Part shown: positions 19,350-27,840 of the stretch, piece by piece | Numbering within the stretch: the first letter of the stretch is position 1 | Layout of the letters: every line of letters begins with the position of its first letter | Assembly (NCBI GenBank): GCA_026397915.1 | Contig: JAPLTX010000024.1 | Coordinates: 62,001-126,000 of the forward strand | DNA: 64,000 bases | Reading direction: 5' to 3' | Origin: Verrucomicrobiota bacterium | GTDB lineage: Bacteria; Verrucomicrobiota; Verrucomicrobiia; CAIQCK01 | Made by a program: the position numbers and the translations under genes | The notes under the pieces: model-generated | What the model saw: only the letters and a program-made list of their open reading frames with translations | Told to the model about the DNA's origin: nothing | Database searches by the model: none

Positions 19350-20198
19350 ATGGCAGCGATGAGTGGAAGAATGAGCAGTAAGGCCAGGCCACAATGGCTG
19401 GCGTTGGCGTTGGCAGGAATGTTGGGTTCTGGAATGGCGCCAGCCACGGAGAGGTTGTTCACCTACACCTACGAACCGGAGGTTTTTCCGAAAGGCGCGG
19501 CGGAGTTTGAGCAATGGGTCACGTGGCTCGGTGGGCGCAACGGCGCCGTTGGCCAGGAACATTACTCGCGATGGGAGGTGCGCGAGGAATATGAGTATGG
19601 TTTCACCGACAACTACACCGCCTCGCTCTACCTGAACGGCAGCTACCAGAACTTTCACGATCCCGGCACGGGCAACGACGACTCGCGGCTTGTGTGGGAC
19701 GGCATCTCGGTCGAGAACCGCTACATGTTGCTCAATCCCGCCGACCACGCGATCGGCCTGACGCTCTACGTCGAGCCGCGCGTTTCCGACCGCGTCGCTG
19801 AAATCGAAACGAAAATCCTCCTCGGCCAGCGGTTCGCCGAGGACTGGAAATGGGCGCTGAACATCGGCCACGCCACTGAGTGGTTCATGAACGGCAAGCA
19901 CGTCACCGAAGGTGAGGTGGAGGTGGACTTCGGCATCGCGCGGAGTATCGGCCGCTGGTCTGTGGGCGTGGAGGTGCGCGACCATAACGAGCTACCGAAA
20001 TACGACAAGTGGGAGAACACGGCGATCTACGTCGGCCCAGCCGTGAGCTACCGCACCGGGCGCTGGTGGGCAGCACTGAGCGTGCTACCACAGGTTTATG
20101 GCCAGAATTTTCTGGACGATCCGGATAACAACCATCACCTTGATCTGGAAGGGCACGAACGGATCAACGTGCGGCTGATTGTTGGAGTCGGGTTCTGA
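19350..20198 (+). CDS. Predicted outer-membrane beta-barrel protein of unknown family
   Basis: 282 aa. A signal peptide (WLALALAGMLGSGMAPATE) is preceded by several candidate starts (19350, 19362, 19371). The mature part alternates aromatic/polar strands (EEYEYGFTDNYTASLYLNGSY, YVGPAVSYRTGRWWAALSVL) and ends VGVGF with a terminal Phe, the usual signature for outer-membrane insertion. No named domain recognised. Its stop overlaps the ATG of a small cytochrome c gene by one base (TGATG), so the two are translationally coupled; the regulator and ferritin upstream suggest a link to iron. Confidence 0.65.
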   Translation: MAAMSGRMSSKARPQWLALALAGMLGSGMAPATERLFTYTYEPEVFPKGAAEFEQWVTWLGGRNGAVGQEHYSRWEVREEYEYGFTDNYTASLYLNGSYQNFHDPGTGNDDSRLVWDGISVENRYMLLNPADHAIGLTLYVEPRVSDRVAEIETKILLGQRFAEDWKWALNIGHATEWFMNGKHVTEGEVEVDFGIARSIGRWSVGVEVRDHNELPKYDKWENTAIYVGPAVSYRTGRWWAALSVLPQVYGQNFLDDPDNNHHLDLEGHERINVRLIVGVGF

Positions 20199-20485
20199 TG
20201 AAACTAACGTTTGTCATTGTCGCCATCGCGCTGGCCACCGCGGCCGGGTTGACGCCGAAAGAAACTGCGGCGGGCAGGAAGCTTTACGTGGAGAAATGCG
20301 GGCGGTGTCACAAGTTCCATAAGATAGAAAAATACCCGGAGCCTGCTTGGAACATGTGGCTGGGGCAGATGATCGTGAAGACAAAGTTGACGCCGGAGCA
20401 AGCCGACCTGCTCACCCGCTACCTCCAATCGCTCCGCGCCAGCCACGCTGAAAACGGCGCCAGCGGTGGCGCAGCGCAGCCCTGA
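20198..20485 (+). CDS. Small secreted mono-haem cytochrome c
   Basis: 95 aa. A short signal peptide (MKLTFVIVAIALATAAG) is followed by haem-binding CGRCH at residues 34-38 and Met in WLGQM as a possible axial ligand. The size fits a minimal class I cytochrome c domain, with TPEQADLLTRYLQSL as the C-terminal helix. Periplasmic electron carrier. One-base overlap with the upstream outer-membrane protein gene suggests a functional pair; the partner oxidase or reductase is not visible in the window. Confidence 0.82.
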   Translation: MKLTFVIVAIALATAAGLTPKETAAGRKLYVEKCGRCHKFHKIEKYPEPAWNMWLGQMIVKTKLTPEQADLLTRYLQSLRASHAENGASGGAAQP

Positions 20486-20602
20486 CCCTCCAACGTCACG
20501 GCATTTCCTCGTTGCCGACGCGCCGCGGTTCTGCCAAACCAGCCGCGTGCATTTCGTCCAACTTGCAGCCGCCACGCGCAACAAACGGTTGAGGCTTATG
20601 CC

Positions 20603-21145
20603 ATGACCGAACTGGACGTCGAAACTCTGCGCCGGTGCCGTCGCGGCAATCCCGCGGCGTTGGGGATGCTTTACGACTGCTATCGCCGGCCGGTCTATTA
20701 CCTCGCGCGGCGCATGGTTGGCGAAATGGAAGCGGAGGATGTTTGTCAGGAAACTTTCATCGCCGTCTTCCGCTCGGTGGCGAAGTTCGAGGGAAAATCA
20801 AAACTGTCCACATGGGTGCTCGCCATCGCCACACGCGTCTGTCTGATGCATCTCCGCAAGCGGCGGCGTCTGAACACCGCCGCCGAACCCACCGACGCGG
20901 CCGAGGCGGAGCCGATGACACTGCTGTCGCCGAGCCACGAGCTGCTCAACAAAGAGTTCCTCAAGCGGCTTGCCGACGCGATGGATCGGCTGCCGGAGAA
21001 CCAGCGGATGGTCGTGTCGCTGCGCAGCTTTGAGGAGATGTCCTACGAGGAAATCGCGCGGGCGATGAACTGCCGCCTCGAACAAGTGCGCGCCACGCTG
21101 TTCCGCGCGCGCTGCCGGTTGTTGAAGTTTTTGGAGGGCCACTGA
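20603..21145 (+). CDS. ECF-type RNA polymerase sigma factor
   Basis: 180 aa. Region 2 is clear (LGMLYDCYRRPVYYLARRMV, then VCQETFIAVFRSVAKFEGKSKLSTWVLAIATRV), as is region 4 (RLPENQRMVVSLRSFEEMSYEEIARAM followed by VRATLFRARCRLLKFL). These recognise the -10 and -35 elements. The gene ends one base before an anti-sigma-like gene, the usual partner-switch arrangement. No ECF promoter duplicates could be assigned by eye. Confidence 0.92.
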   Translation: MTELDVETLRRCRRGNPAALGMLYDCYRRPVYYLARRMVGEMEAEDVCQETFIAVFRSVAKFEGKSKLSTWVLAIATRVCLMHLRKRRRLNTAAEPTDAAEAEPMTLLSPSHELLNKEFLKRLADAMDRLPENQRMVVSLRSFEEMSYEEIARAMNCRLEQVRATLFRARCRLLKFLEGH

Positions 21146-21146
21146 C

Positions 21147-21833
21147 ATGAGCACGCCAGCATCTCAACACTACGCGCCGCTGGAATGGTCGGCCTACCTC
21201 GACGGCGAACTGCCCGCCGCGCGTCGGAACGCGATGCGCGAGCACCTGCGCGAGTGCCCATCCTGCGCCGCCATCCTGCGGAGTTTCGAGGCGGTGCAAC
21301 GCGGCGCGGAGCAGCTCGCGCAAGAACCCGCGCCGACGCAGCCACAACTGCGCACGCGGCTTATTGCTGTCAGCGCCGCAATAATCGCGCGAAGCCGGTC
21401 GCGGCAACGATGGTTGTTGTGGCTGGGCCTGATTGTCAGCGTCGTCATCATCACCGGTCTGACGGCGGCGTTGTGGCACGGAATGACGCAGCCGCGTGCG
21501 ACGACAGCGGCTGTCGCCGCATCGAAAGTGCGGGTGACGCTGGATCGTGTCCTGATTACGCGCTACTTCGTGGAACCACCGTCGCTCGAATACGACGTAA
21601 CCATTCATAACGGTGACGCCCGGCCTCTGGAAATCATCCGCGTCATCGTCAGTGATCCGTTGGGCGAAAAAGAACGTCCCGTGGCATCGGCGCTGCGCGT
21701 TGAGCCGGGCCAAACACTCCAGCGCGTCTTCAGCCGGCCCGTCGGCGAGAACGCCCAACTGCGACCCGGTCGCTACCGCATCTTGCTGGAAACTTCCGAC
21801 GGTCGACTTGTGGATGAGAAGGTTGTGCCGTAA
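21147..21833 (+). CDS. Anti-sigma factor with zinc-finger domain and one membrane segment
   Basis: 228 aa. The N-terminus carries the zf-HC2 anti-sigma pattern: AYLDGELPAARRNAMREHLRECPSCAAIL, with the His-x3-Cys-x2-Cys zinc site in REHLRECPSC. One strong transmembrane helix lies near residues 89-110 (WLLWLGLIVSVVIITGLTAALW), leaving a ~115-aa periplasmic domain of beta character. It should hold the upstream sigma factor at the membrane until a periplasmic signal arrives. No further regulon gene could be identified. Confidence 0.85.
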   Translation: MSTPASQHYAPLEWSAYLDGELPAARRNAMREHLRECPSCAAILRSFEAVQRGAEQLAQEPAPTQPQLRTRLIAVSAAIIARSRSRQRWLLWLGLIVSVVIITGLTAALWHGMTQPRATTAAVAASKVRVTLDRVLITRYFVEPPSLEYDVTIHNGDARPLEIIRVIVSDPLGEKERPVASALRVEPGQTLQRVFSRPVGENAQLRPGRYRILLETSDGRLVDEKVVP

Positions 21834-21908
21834 GGCTGGGAAAAACCCGTTGCAACAGCGCGAGGTGTCCTTTAAGTTCGCCAGACTAATTTCAGCAGGA
21901 CAGAACTT

Positions 21909-23285
21909 ATGGGCATGACATTGACAGAAAAGATCCTCGCCCGCGCCAGTGGCAAGGCGAGGGTTTACGCCGGCGAAAACGTCTGGGTGCGAGTGGACAT
22001 CCTGATGACGTACGATGTGTGCGGACCGGGCACCATCGGCGTGTTCAAGCGCGAGTTCGGCAAGAGCGCCAAGGTGTGGGATCCGAAGAAGATCGTCATC
22101 ACACCGGACCATTACATCTTCACCACCGACGCGCTTTGCAACCGCAACGTGGACACGCTCCGCGAGTTCGCGCGCGAACAGGGTCTGCCGTATTTCTACG
22201 ACATCATTGACGACCCGCGTGGCCACTGGAAATACGACGCCTCGCGTGGCCCGCTCGTGCGCCAGCACGGCAGCCACTACGTCGGCGTCTGCCATACCGC
22301 GCTGCCGCTCAAGGGCCACACGCGACCCGGCGAGGTGCTCCTCGGCACCGACAGCCACACCTGCACCGCTGGCGCGTTCGGCGAATTCGCCACCGGCATT
22401 GGCAATACCGACGCCGGCTTTGTCATGGGCACCGGAAAGATCCTGCTTAAGGTGCCGGAGACGATGTTGTTCTGGTTCGAAGGCGCGCTCCAGCCCGGCG
22501 TGATGGGCAAGGACGTCATCCTCCACGTCATCGGCGAGATAGGCTTCGACGGCGCCACCTACCGCGCGATGGAGTTTCGCGGCCCCGGCGCGTCGGCGAT
22601 GAACATGGACGACCGTATGACCATCGCCAACATGGCCATCGAGGCCGGCGGCAAGAACGGCATTTTCGAGGCCGACCAGAAAACATTCGATTACGTCAAC
22701 GAACGCGTCGCTGCTAACGGCACGAAGAAGGAATACGAGGCCGTGACGCCCGACGCGGATGCCAGCTACGTTTACAACAAAAAGTTCGACCTCTCGAAGC
22801 TCGAACCGACCGTGGCCTGCCATCCGGATCCCGGCCAGCGCAAGCTCGCTCGCGAACTCGGCCATGTCGCGCTTGACCGCGCTTACATCGGCTCATGCAC
22901 CGGCGGTAAGACCAGCGACTTCATCGCGTTTGCCCGCGTGGTGAAGGGCCGGCAGGTGAAGATAGACACCTTCGGTGTGCCCGCTACGACGCAGGTCGTG
23001 CAGGATTTGCGCGCGGTGAAGCTCGGCGACAAATCGGTGTGGCAGATTCTCGTGGACGCTGGCGTGCGCATGACAGAGAACGCCGGCTGCGCTGCCTGCC
23101 TCGGCGGGCCGGAGGACACCTTCGGCCGTGTCAACACGCCGATGAAGTGCATCAGCGCCACGAACCGCAACTTCCCCGGCCGCATGGGCAACCGCGAGAG
23201 TCAGGTGCTCCTTGCCAGTCCCGCGACCGTCGCCGCCAGCGCATTGACGGGGAAGGTTACGGACCCGCGAGAGTTCTGGAGCTGA
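21909..23285 (+). CDS. leuC: 3-isopropylmalate dehydratase large subunit (LeuC/homoaconitase large-subunit family)
   Basis: 458 aa, normal length for aconitase-family large subunits. Substrate and cluster motifs are present: GTDSHTCTAGAFGEFATGIG, YIGSCTGGKTSDF and TENAGCAACLGG, which supply the three [4Fe-4S] cysteines. A Shine-Dalgarno AGGA sits 8 bases before the ATG; a second ATG two codons later is possible. It isomerises 2- to 3-isopropylmalate in leucine synthesis with LeuD. No leuD follows (a methyltransferase does), so the small subunit is elsewhere, and a homoaconitase-like specificity cannot be ruled out. Confidence 0.88.
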   Translation: MGMTLTEKILARASGKARVYAGENVWVRVDILMTYDVCGPGTIGVFKREFGKSAKVWDPKKIVITPDHYIFTTDALCNRNVDTLREFAREQGLPYFYDIIDDPRGHWKYDASRGPLVRQHGSHYVGVCHTALPLKGHTRPGEVLLGTDSHTCTAGAFGEFATGIGNTDAGFVMGTGKILLKVPETMLFWFEGALQPGVMGKDVILHVIGEIGFDGATYRAMEFRGPGASAMNMDDRMTIANMAIEAGGKNGIFEADQKTFDYVNERVAANGTKKEYEAVTPDADASYVYNKKFDLSKLEPTVACHPDPGQRKLARELGHVALDRAYIGSCTGGKTSDFIAFARVVKGRQVKIDTFGVPATTQVVQDLRAVKLGDKSVWQILVDAGVRMTENAGCAACLGGPEDTFGRVNTPMKCISATNRNFPGRMGNRESQVLLASPATVAASALTGKVTDPREFWS

Positions 23286-23290
23286 ACCGC

Positions 23291-23896
23291 GTGCCAACGC
23301 CTGACCGCGACTGGGACCAAACCTACCGCGACCCGCAGTCGCCGCCGTGGGATACGAGGCGGCCCTCCACGCAACTGCGACTGCTCCTCGAAAGTGGATC
23401 AGTGAAGCCATGCCGCGCGCTCGACCTCGGTTGCGGCACGGGCACAAACGTGATCTTCCTCGCGCAGCAGGGCTTCAGCGCAACTGGCGTGGATTTGTCC
23501 GGAGTCGCGATCCAGCGGGCGCGGGAGAAAGCGCGGGCAGCGGCTGTGAGCGTGAACTTTGTCTGCGCCAGCGTGCTTGCATTGCCCGACTTTGGCGTGC
23601 CATTTGCGTTCGTGTTTGACTGCGGTTGTTTCCACACGTTGGCGAAAGACCAGCGTCGGACGTTCGTCGAGCAAGTGCTGGGCGTGACGCGGCCCGGCAG
23701 CATCTTTCTTCTGCTCTGCGGCAACGCAAAAGAGCCGCTCGATCCCGGCCCGCCGACCGTCAGCGAAGAGGAAATCCGCGCGACGTTCAGCCGCGACTTC
23801 GACATTGAGTGGATCCGTGAATTCCGCCTTGATACGGTGAACTTGCCCAAAACGCCGCTGGGATATGCGACGCTGATGCGGCGACGTCTTCCGTAG
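23291..23896 (+). CDS. Class I SAM-dependent methyltransferase
   Basis: 201 aa from the GTG at 23291, 5 bases after the leuC stop; a longer in-frame extension only shadows leuC. SAM-binding motif I is LDLGCGTGTNVIFLA, followed by VDLSGVAIQRAREKA and FDCGCFHTL. This resembles the thiopurine methyltransferase/TehB-like group. The N-terminus DRDWDQTYRDPQSPPWDTRRPSTQL is typical of that group's substrate-gate region. Substrate unknown. Close spacing suggests co-transcription with leuC without an obvious pathway link. Confidence 0.8.
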   Translation: MPTPDRDWDQTYRDPQSPPWDTRRPSTQLRLLLESGSVKPCRALDLGCGTGTNVIFLAQQGFSATGVDLSGVAIQRAREKARAAAVSVNFVCASVLALPDFGVPFAFVFDCGCFHTLAKDQRRTFVEQVLGVTRPGSIFLLLCGNAKEPLDPGPPTVSEEEIRATFSRDFDIEWIREFRLDTVNLPKTPLGYATLMRRRLP

Positions 23897-23952
23897 AAGG
23901 ATTGAAAACTCCTTTTCAGAAGTGTAATACTGATCCCATCAGAGGAATGACT

Positions 23953-24615
23953 ATGCAAATGAACACGAGGAAAGGTTTTTGCCACCGCACTATCGCGATG
24001 GCGGTGGTGGCGGGGTTATGCAGCATTCTCGGCACGGCGGCGTGGGCACAGCAGCGGGCCACTTCGTTTGGCACCGAGGTGAAGGGCGACTGGTCGCTGG
24101 AAACAGGAAGCGGTGTATTATTTTCCAACATGCGGTCAAAAGGTTTGGATGGCTACACACTGGTGCCGGCCTCTATTACGGCGTCACTGAAGCTGGACGA
24201 TCCCAGCGACGACGAAGGTTGGTGGCGCGGTTATTCGGAGTTTGCGTTCCGCCCCTACGGCATGGCAGTTACGCACGGGCCGGAATCTCGCATCGTCGGC
24301 TTGGACTTCGGGCCACGTTACAATTTCGTTCAACCAGGCTGGCGCTTGGTGCCATTTGTGGGCGCGATGGTCGGCTTTGGTTTCGCCAATACACAAGATT
24401 ACCCGAACCCAACGGTTCCATACGGACTCGGACAGGATTTTTGCTTCGAGTTCGGCATCAACCTCGGTGTTCGCTACGACATCAACGACACGTGGTATGT
24501 CCGGTTGATGGCCGAATACGTTCACTTCTCAAACGCCGGTCTCTCTGAACCGGCACGCCAGAACCGTGCGATTGACGCCATCGGCCCGCAACTCAGCGTG
24601 GGTTACCGGTTCTAG
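23953..24615 (+). CDS. PagL-like outer-membrane lipid A deacylase / acyloxyacyl hydrolase-type protein
   Basis: About 220 aa from the ATG at 23953 (RBS-like AGAGGA just upstream; other in-frame ATGs at 23902, 23947 and 23959). The signal peptide ends TAAWA-QQ. The mature part is a small beta-barrel: FRPYGMAVTHGPESRIVGLDFGPRYN, and near the C-terminus YVHFSNAGLSEPARQN, which matches the His/Ser-containing HxSNAG catalytic region of PagL, ending GYRF with terminal Phe. It would remove the 3-O acyl chain of lipid A in the outer membrane. Convergent with the heparinase-like gene, separated by 50 bp. Confidence 0.65.
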   Translation: MQMNTRKGFCHRTIAMAVVAGLCSILGTAAWAQQRATSFGTEVKGDWSLETGSGVLFSNMRSKGLDGYTLVPASITASLKLDDPSDDEGWWRGYSEFAFRPYGMAVTHGPESRIVGLDFGPRYNFVQPGWRLVPFVGAMVGFGFANTQDYPNPTVPYGLGQDFCFEFGINLGVRYDINDTWYVRLMAEYVHFSNAGLSEPARQNRAIDAIGPQLSVGYRF

Positions 24616-24665
24616 ACGGTGCCCGGCAGGAGGGGGTCGGGGCGTCGGATCCGGACTAGCTGGCA

Positions 24666-27500
24666 TCATTTTGCTGAAGAGGCTACCGGTATTTGTGCGT
24701 TGGCAGGCGCAGCCGCCAACGCAGGCATGAAGTCTGGTGCAACCCTAAACTCAGACGCGCTGGATATTGCTTCTGGCTGGACCGCAAAACTACCGCTAGG
24801 CACTACGAAAAATGCAGTATTCTTACCGGCCTCAACTTTGACATTGAACTGCACCTTGCCATCCTGACTGCGGATGCTCCAGGCACCCGGCGCCAGACCG
24901 GAAAGCAACAGTTGATAATCCCGACTTGGCGGGACATTCACCTGAAACGACTGTTTGAGAAGTTTGCCGGTCTTGCTCAAGACGACCACCCGGTCGGCAA
25001 GGGTCAACGCAAACAGCACAGGTGTTTCCGTCACCGTTACAGGCAATTCTCGCGCCACATCATCGGCCATCTGCATGACTGTCAGAAAGACATCGTTGTC
25101 CTGCGCCGACTTGGGCGAAAACATTACCCGGTGGCCATTGCTCTCTGGCTTTGTGGTATCAGGCGGAGTGAACACCTGCCCGAACACGCTGTTGGCTGCT
25201 TTGCCGCTCAGTATCTCCATCTGTCGTTCGTTCACCCTTGGACGCAACATTCGAACGCTGACTTTGCCGCTCAACCCGAGGGCGCTATTTCTCAGGATCA
25301 CTCCATCAGCGGTTTTCTCCGGCGGGTTCAATGTGTTGACCTGCCAGTATTTCTTAAACTCCGGCTTGGGTGTGGTCATGTTGTCGAGCACGATGAGTGC
25401 CGCCGGAATCTGTTCGTTGTTGAGGTTGAGGAAACAGAAGGTTCTCACATAGTCCTGAATCTTACTGCTGTAGGCCGACGTCAGGTCCACGGAGAAGTAA
25501 CTGAAGAATGGCCGCTGTTTGACCGGCCCGAAGCTCGCCGACACCACCTTGCCATTGGCAAACATCGGATTCCTGGCCGCCTGTTCCGCAGTTGCAGGAC
25601 AGGACCGGACGTTACGGGTGCCACCGTCGTTCGATGGAACATTGAACTTCTCGTCCGGGTCAACCGCCAGCATCATGCTGTGCGAGACCGAGCGCTTGTT
25701 GAAATTGGAATCGTATGGTGTGCCATAGAAACGATACTGGCCAAGGTCTCCAGCCTGCAACCCGCGGTAATAGATTTGGAAGCTGCCGGCATCGGAATGC
25801 TGATGATTACCGAAATGATAGCCGCCGCCTTTCATCTCGACCACAACGTCCGCGATGTTCGTGCCGATGTTCCAGTCGGTCCGGGCGATCATTGAGCCGA
25901 GAACCGGGCCGAAATCAATAGTCAGCGGCAGCGAAGCGAGACTCTTCTCAGCCACCAGATCTGGATCATTCAGTAGTAGAAACAGGATCGAATCGCCGGA
26001 CAGGCCACCCTGGCGCTCGAAGTCGCCCTTGATCATCGGATCGTTGTTGTAGGCGTAGTTGAGCAACGGCGTGGGGCCGAGGTTCGCATATCTGCCATCG
26101 GAGAACCCGTCACCGTCGCGAAGCATTTGTCCGTTTGGAAGGCGCATATACAGCCAGAACTTGTAAACGCTTGCGATATTGTCGTCAAAGACCGGTTTCC
26201 CGGTCATGCGGCGAAAGAGCATGGCGGCGTGTAAGTCCCAAGCGAAACGATAGGGGCCGTAACTAACCCCTTGGTTGTGGCGTGGCGACTGATACTCGAA
26301 CCTGCGCATAGACACCAGTTCTTCGAGTATCCGATACGAGCAGTAACGGTAAGGGATCGGGTCCTCGTCATAGATTGCGATGGCCATGCAGAGCAGGTCG
26401 CGGTTGACTTGCGCTTCGTTGCCATGGCCGTTCACGATCCCCTGGAGGAAAGGCGGCCAGCCGATCTCCATGTCATCAGCAAGTCGCATAAGGTTCTTGC
26501 GGATCTCATCTCTGTCTTCCGGCGTCATCACGTCGTAGCACCAGTCATAGACCAGCGCGCTCGAGTAAATGGCCCGGCCAATCTCGCGGGTGATGTCGAG
26601 AAGATTGTCGAACACGACCGCCGAGAGGTATTTGCGAGCCAGTCCCACCGCTTCCAAACCGCGCGTCTTGTCTCCAGTCATGAGGTGGACGAAAGCCTTG
26701 GTCATGGCGGCCTGTTCCAATGCGGAGTTGTAACTGGCTTCCGTGTCCGGCTTGACCGTGAACTCGAAAGGCTTGGCTGCCTGTTTCTTGACTCGCGCCC
26801 AAAGCGGGGCATTCTCGCCCTTGTCGAGGTTGGCGCGAACTCTCGGCAGTGACTCTTCATTGACCCAGATGCGCGGTCGCGATTTCGGTGGCACCACCGA
26901 TGGCTGATAGTCAGCCGCAGCAACCGGGACTTTCGGCGGAGAGTAGGGAGTGACCTGCATGTAATCGAGACTCACTCCTTCCGGAAGCCATATTCGGACT
27001 TCCTGTTCCTGGCTATTGAAACTGAACTTGCCGATAGTCTGAGTGCAACTTCCAGGCGAACTCCACGGAACGAAAACCACACGTTTGGTTGGGCGACTGC
27101 CACCGATAGAAATCATCAAGCGCAGCGAAGCCGATTTGCTCGCCGCTTTTCGCATTGCCTCAGCACCTTTGGCGTCGACAGCGGCATGAGTGCGTATCCA
27201 ATACCGTCCGGCCTGAGGAGTTCTTACACTGAAGACCAGGTCAGGTTTGCTGTCCGTGGAACCCACGTTGCTTGTCAGGCTGTTCTTGAGTGAAACACCC
27301 CGCTTGCTGGGAAATGTATTCTGTTCGACGACTTCCACCCGATCGCGGTTCAGTTGTGCTGCTTCGGCCTCCAGCTTGGTCGAACCGATGGACGCAGGAG
27401 TCATCTGTGCTTTCGGGGTCGTTGCGGCGTCCAACCGCCAGGCTATTGTGAGAGCCAGAATTATTGCCCCTATCCTGACTGTGTATGTTTTTGTCTTCAT
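24666..27500 (-). CDS. Secreted heparinase II/III-like polysaccharide lyase
   Basis: 944 aa from the ATG at 27500 (MKTKTYTVRIGAIILALTIA signal peptide); the frame is open 36 codons further but without a signal. Residues roughly 70-220 look like a carbohydrate-binding beta-sandwich. An alpha-toroid follows (FVHLMTGDKTRGLEAVGLARKYL, ALVYDWCYDVM, GHGNEAQVNRDLLCMAIAIY), then the heparinase II/III core GNHQHSDAGSFQIYYRGLQA with the conserved His-x-His-x-Asp and DLGQYRFYG. The family cleaves acidic glycans by beta-elimination. Lower GC and longer than neighbours. Transcribed away from the tRNA-Pro gene. Confidence 0.78.
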   Translation of the reverse strand: MKTKTYTVRIGAIILALTIAWRLDAATTPKAQMTPASIGSTKLEAEAAQLNRDRVEVVEQNTFPSKRGVSLKNSLTSNVGSTDSKPDLVFSVRTPQAGRYWIRTHAAVDAKGAEAMRKAASKSASLRLMISIGGSRPTKRVVFVPWSSPGSCTQTIGKFSFNSQEQEVRIWLPEGVSLDYMQVTPYSPPKVPVAAADYQPSVVPPKSRPRIWVNEESLPRVRANLDKGENAPLWARVKKQAAKPFEFTVKPDTEASYNSALEQAAMTKAFVHLMTGDKTRGLEAVGLARKYLSAVVFDNLLDITREIGRAIYSSALVYDWCYDVMTPEDRDEIRKNLMRLADDMEIGWPPFLQGIVNGHGNEAQVNRDLLCMAIAIYDEDPIPYRYCSYRILEELVSMRRFEYQSPRHNQGVSYGPYRFAWDLHAAMLFRRMTGKPVFDDNIASVYKFWLYMRLPNGQMLRDGDGFSDGRYANLGPTPLLNYAYNNDPMIKGDFERQGGLSGDSILFLLLNDPDLVAEKSLASLPLTIDFGPVLGSMIARTDWNIGTNIADVVVEMKGGGYHFGNHQHSDAGSFQIYYRGLQAGDLGQYRFYGTPYDSNFNKRSVSHSMMLAVDPDEKFNVPSNDGGTRNVRSCPATAEQAARNPMFANGKVVSASFGPVKQRPFFSYFSVDLTSAYSSKIQDYVRTFCFLNLNNEQIPAALIVLDNMTTPKPEFKKYWQVNTLNPPEKTADGVILRNSALGLSGKVSVRMLRPRVNERQMEILSGKAANSVFGQVFTPPDTTKPESNGHRVMFSPKSAQDNDVFLTVMQMADDVARELPVTVTETPVLFALTLADRVVVLSKTGKLLKQSFQVNVPPSRDYQLLLSGLAPGAWSIRSQDGKVQFNVKVEAGKNTAFFVVPSGSFAVQPEAISSASEFRVAPDFMPALAAAPANAQIPVASSAK

Positions 27501-27665
27501 GGTGAGCTTACAACAACTATCGCTGCGTATCAGTGATGGGAATACCATGCACAGCCGATATAGCTCTGCGATGTTGCTTGTTACCGCATCCGTCTGTTGG
27601 TTCTCCAAGTCGCGTGAGAATTGCGACCGTTGCTCCGGTCCGTCAACGCGACTATTTCATTGAGA

Positions 27666-27742
27666 TGGTCGGGGCGCCGGGATTTAAACCCGGGACCTCC
27701 TGCGCCCAAGGCAGGCGCGCTATCAAGCTGCGCTACGCCCCG
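27666..27742 (-). tRNA. tRNA-Pro (UGG anticodon), CCA encoded
   Basis: Folds as a full cloverleaf on the minus strand: acceptor CGGGGCG/CGCCCCG with discriminator A and encoded CCA, D stem GCGC/GCGC, anticodon stem CCTGC/GCAGG with loop CTTGGGC (anticodon TGG), T stem CCGGG/CCCGG with loop TTTAAAT. Two oddities: the D loop has G18-A19 and the T loop has T56, so the near-universal G19:C56 tertiary pair appears replaced by A19:U56. The anticodon loop has C32 and C38. Located between tyrS and the heparinase-like gene. Confidence 0.95.
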
Positions 27743-27840
27743 ACCGGACGGACGCGTTTGCCAATAGCCTAGTTTGCCGGCCGAAGCAATCGCAAATCTC
27801 CGCGAAACTTTACGCCTCTGCGTTTCGAATCAGCCTTCGC

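Noticed and set aside
20961..22865. Very long minus-strand frame (634 codons) opposite the sigma/anti-sigma genes and leuC
   Set aside because: Antisense shadow of GC-rich genes; no domain, and the opposite strand has clear families.
27608..27653. 8-bp inverted repeat downstream of tRNA-Pro
   Set aside because: 30-base loop and no T-run; could be chance in GC-rich DNA.
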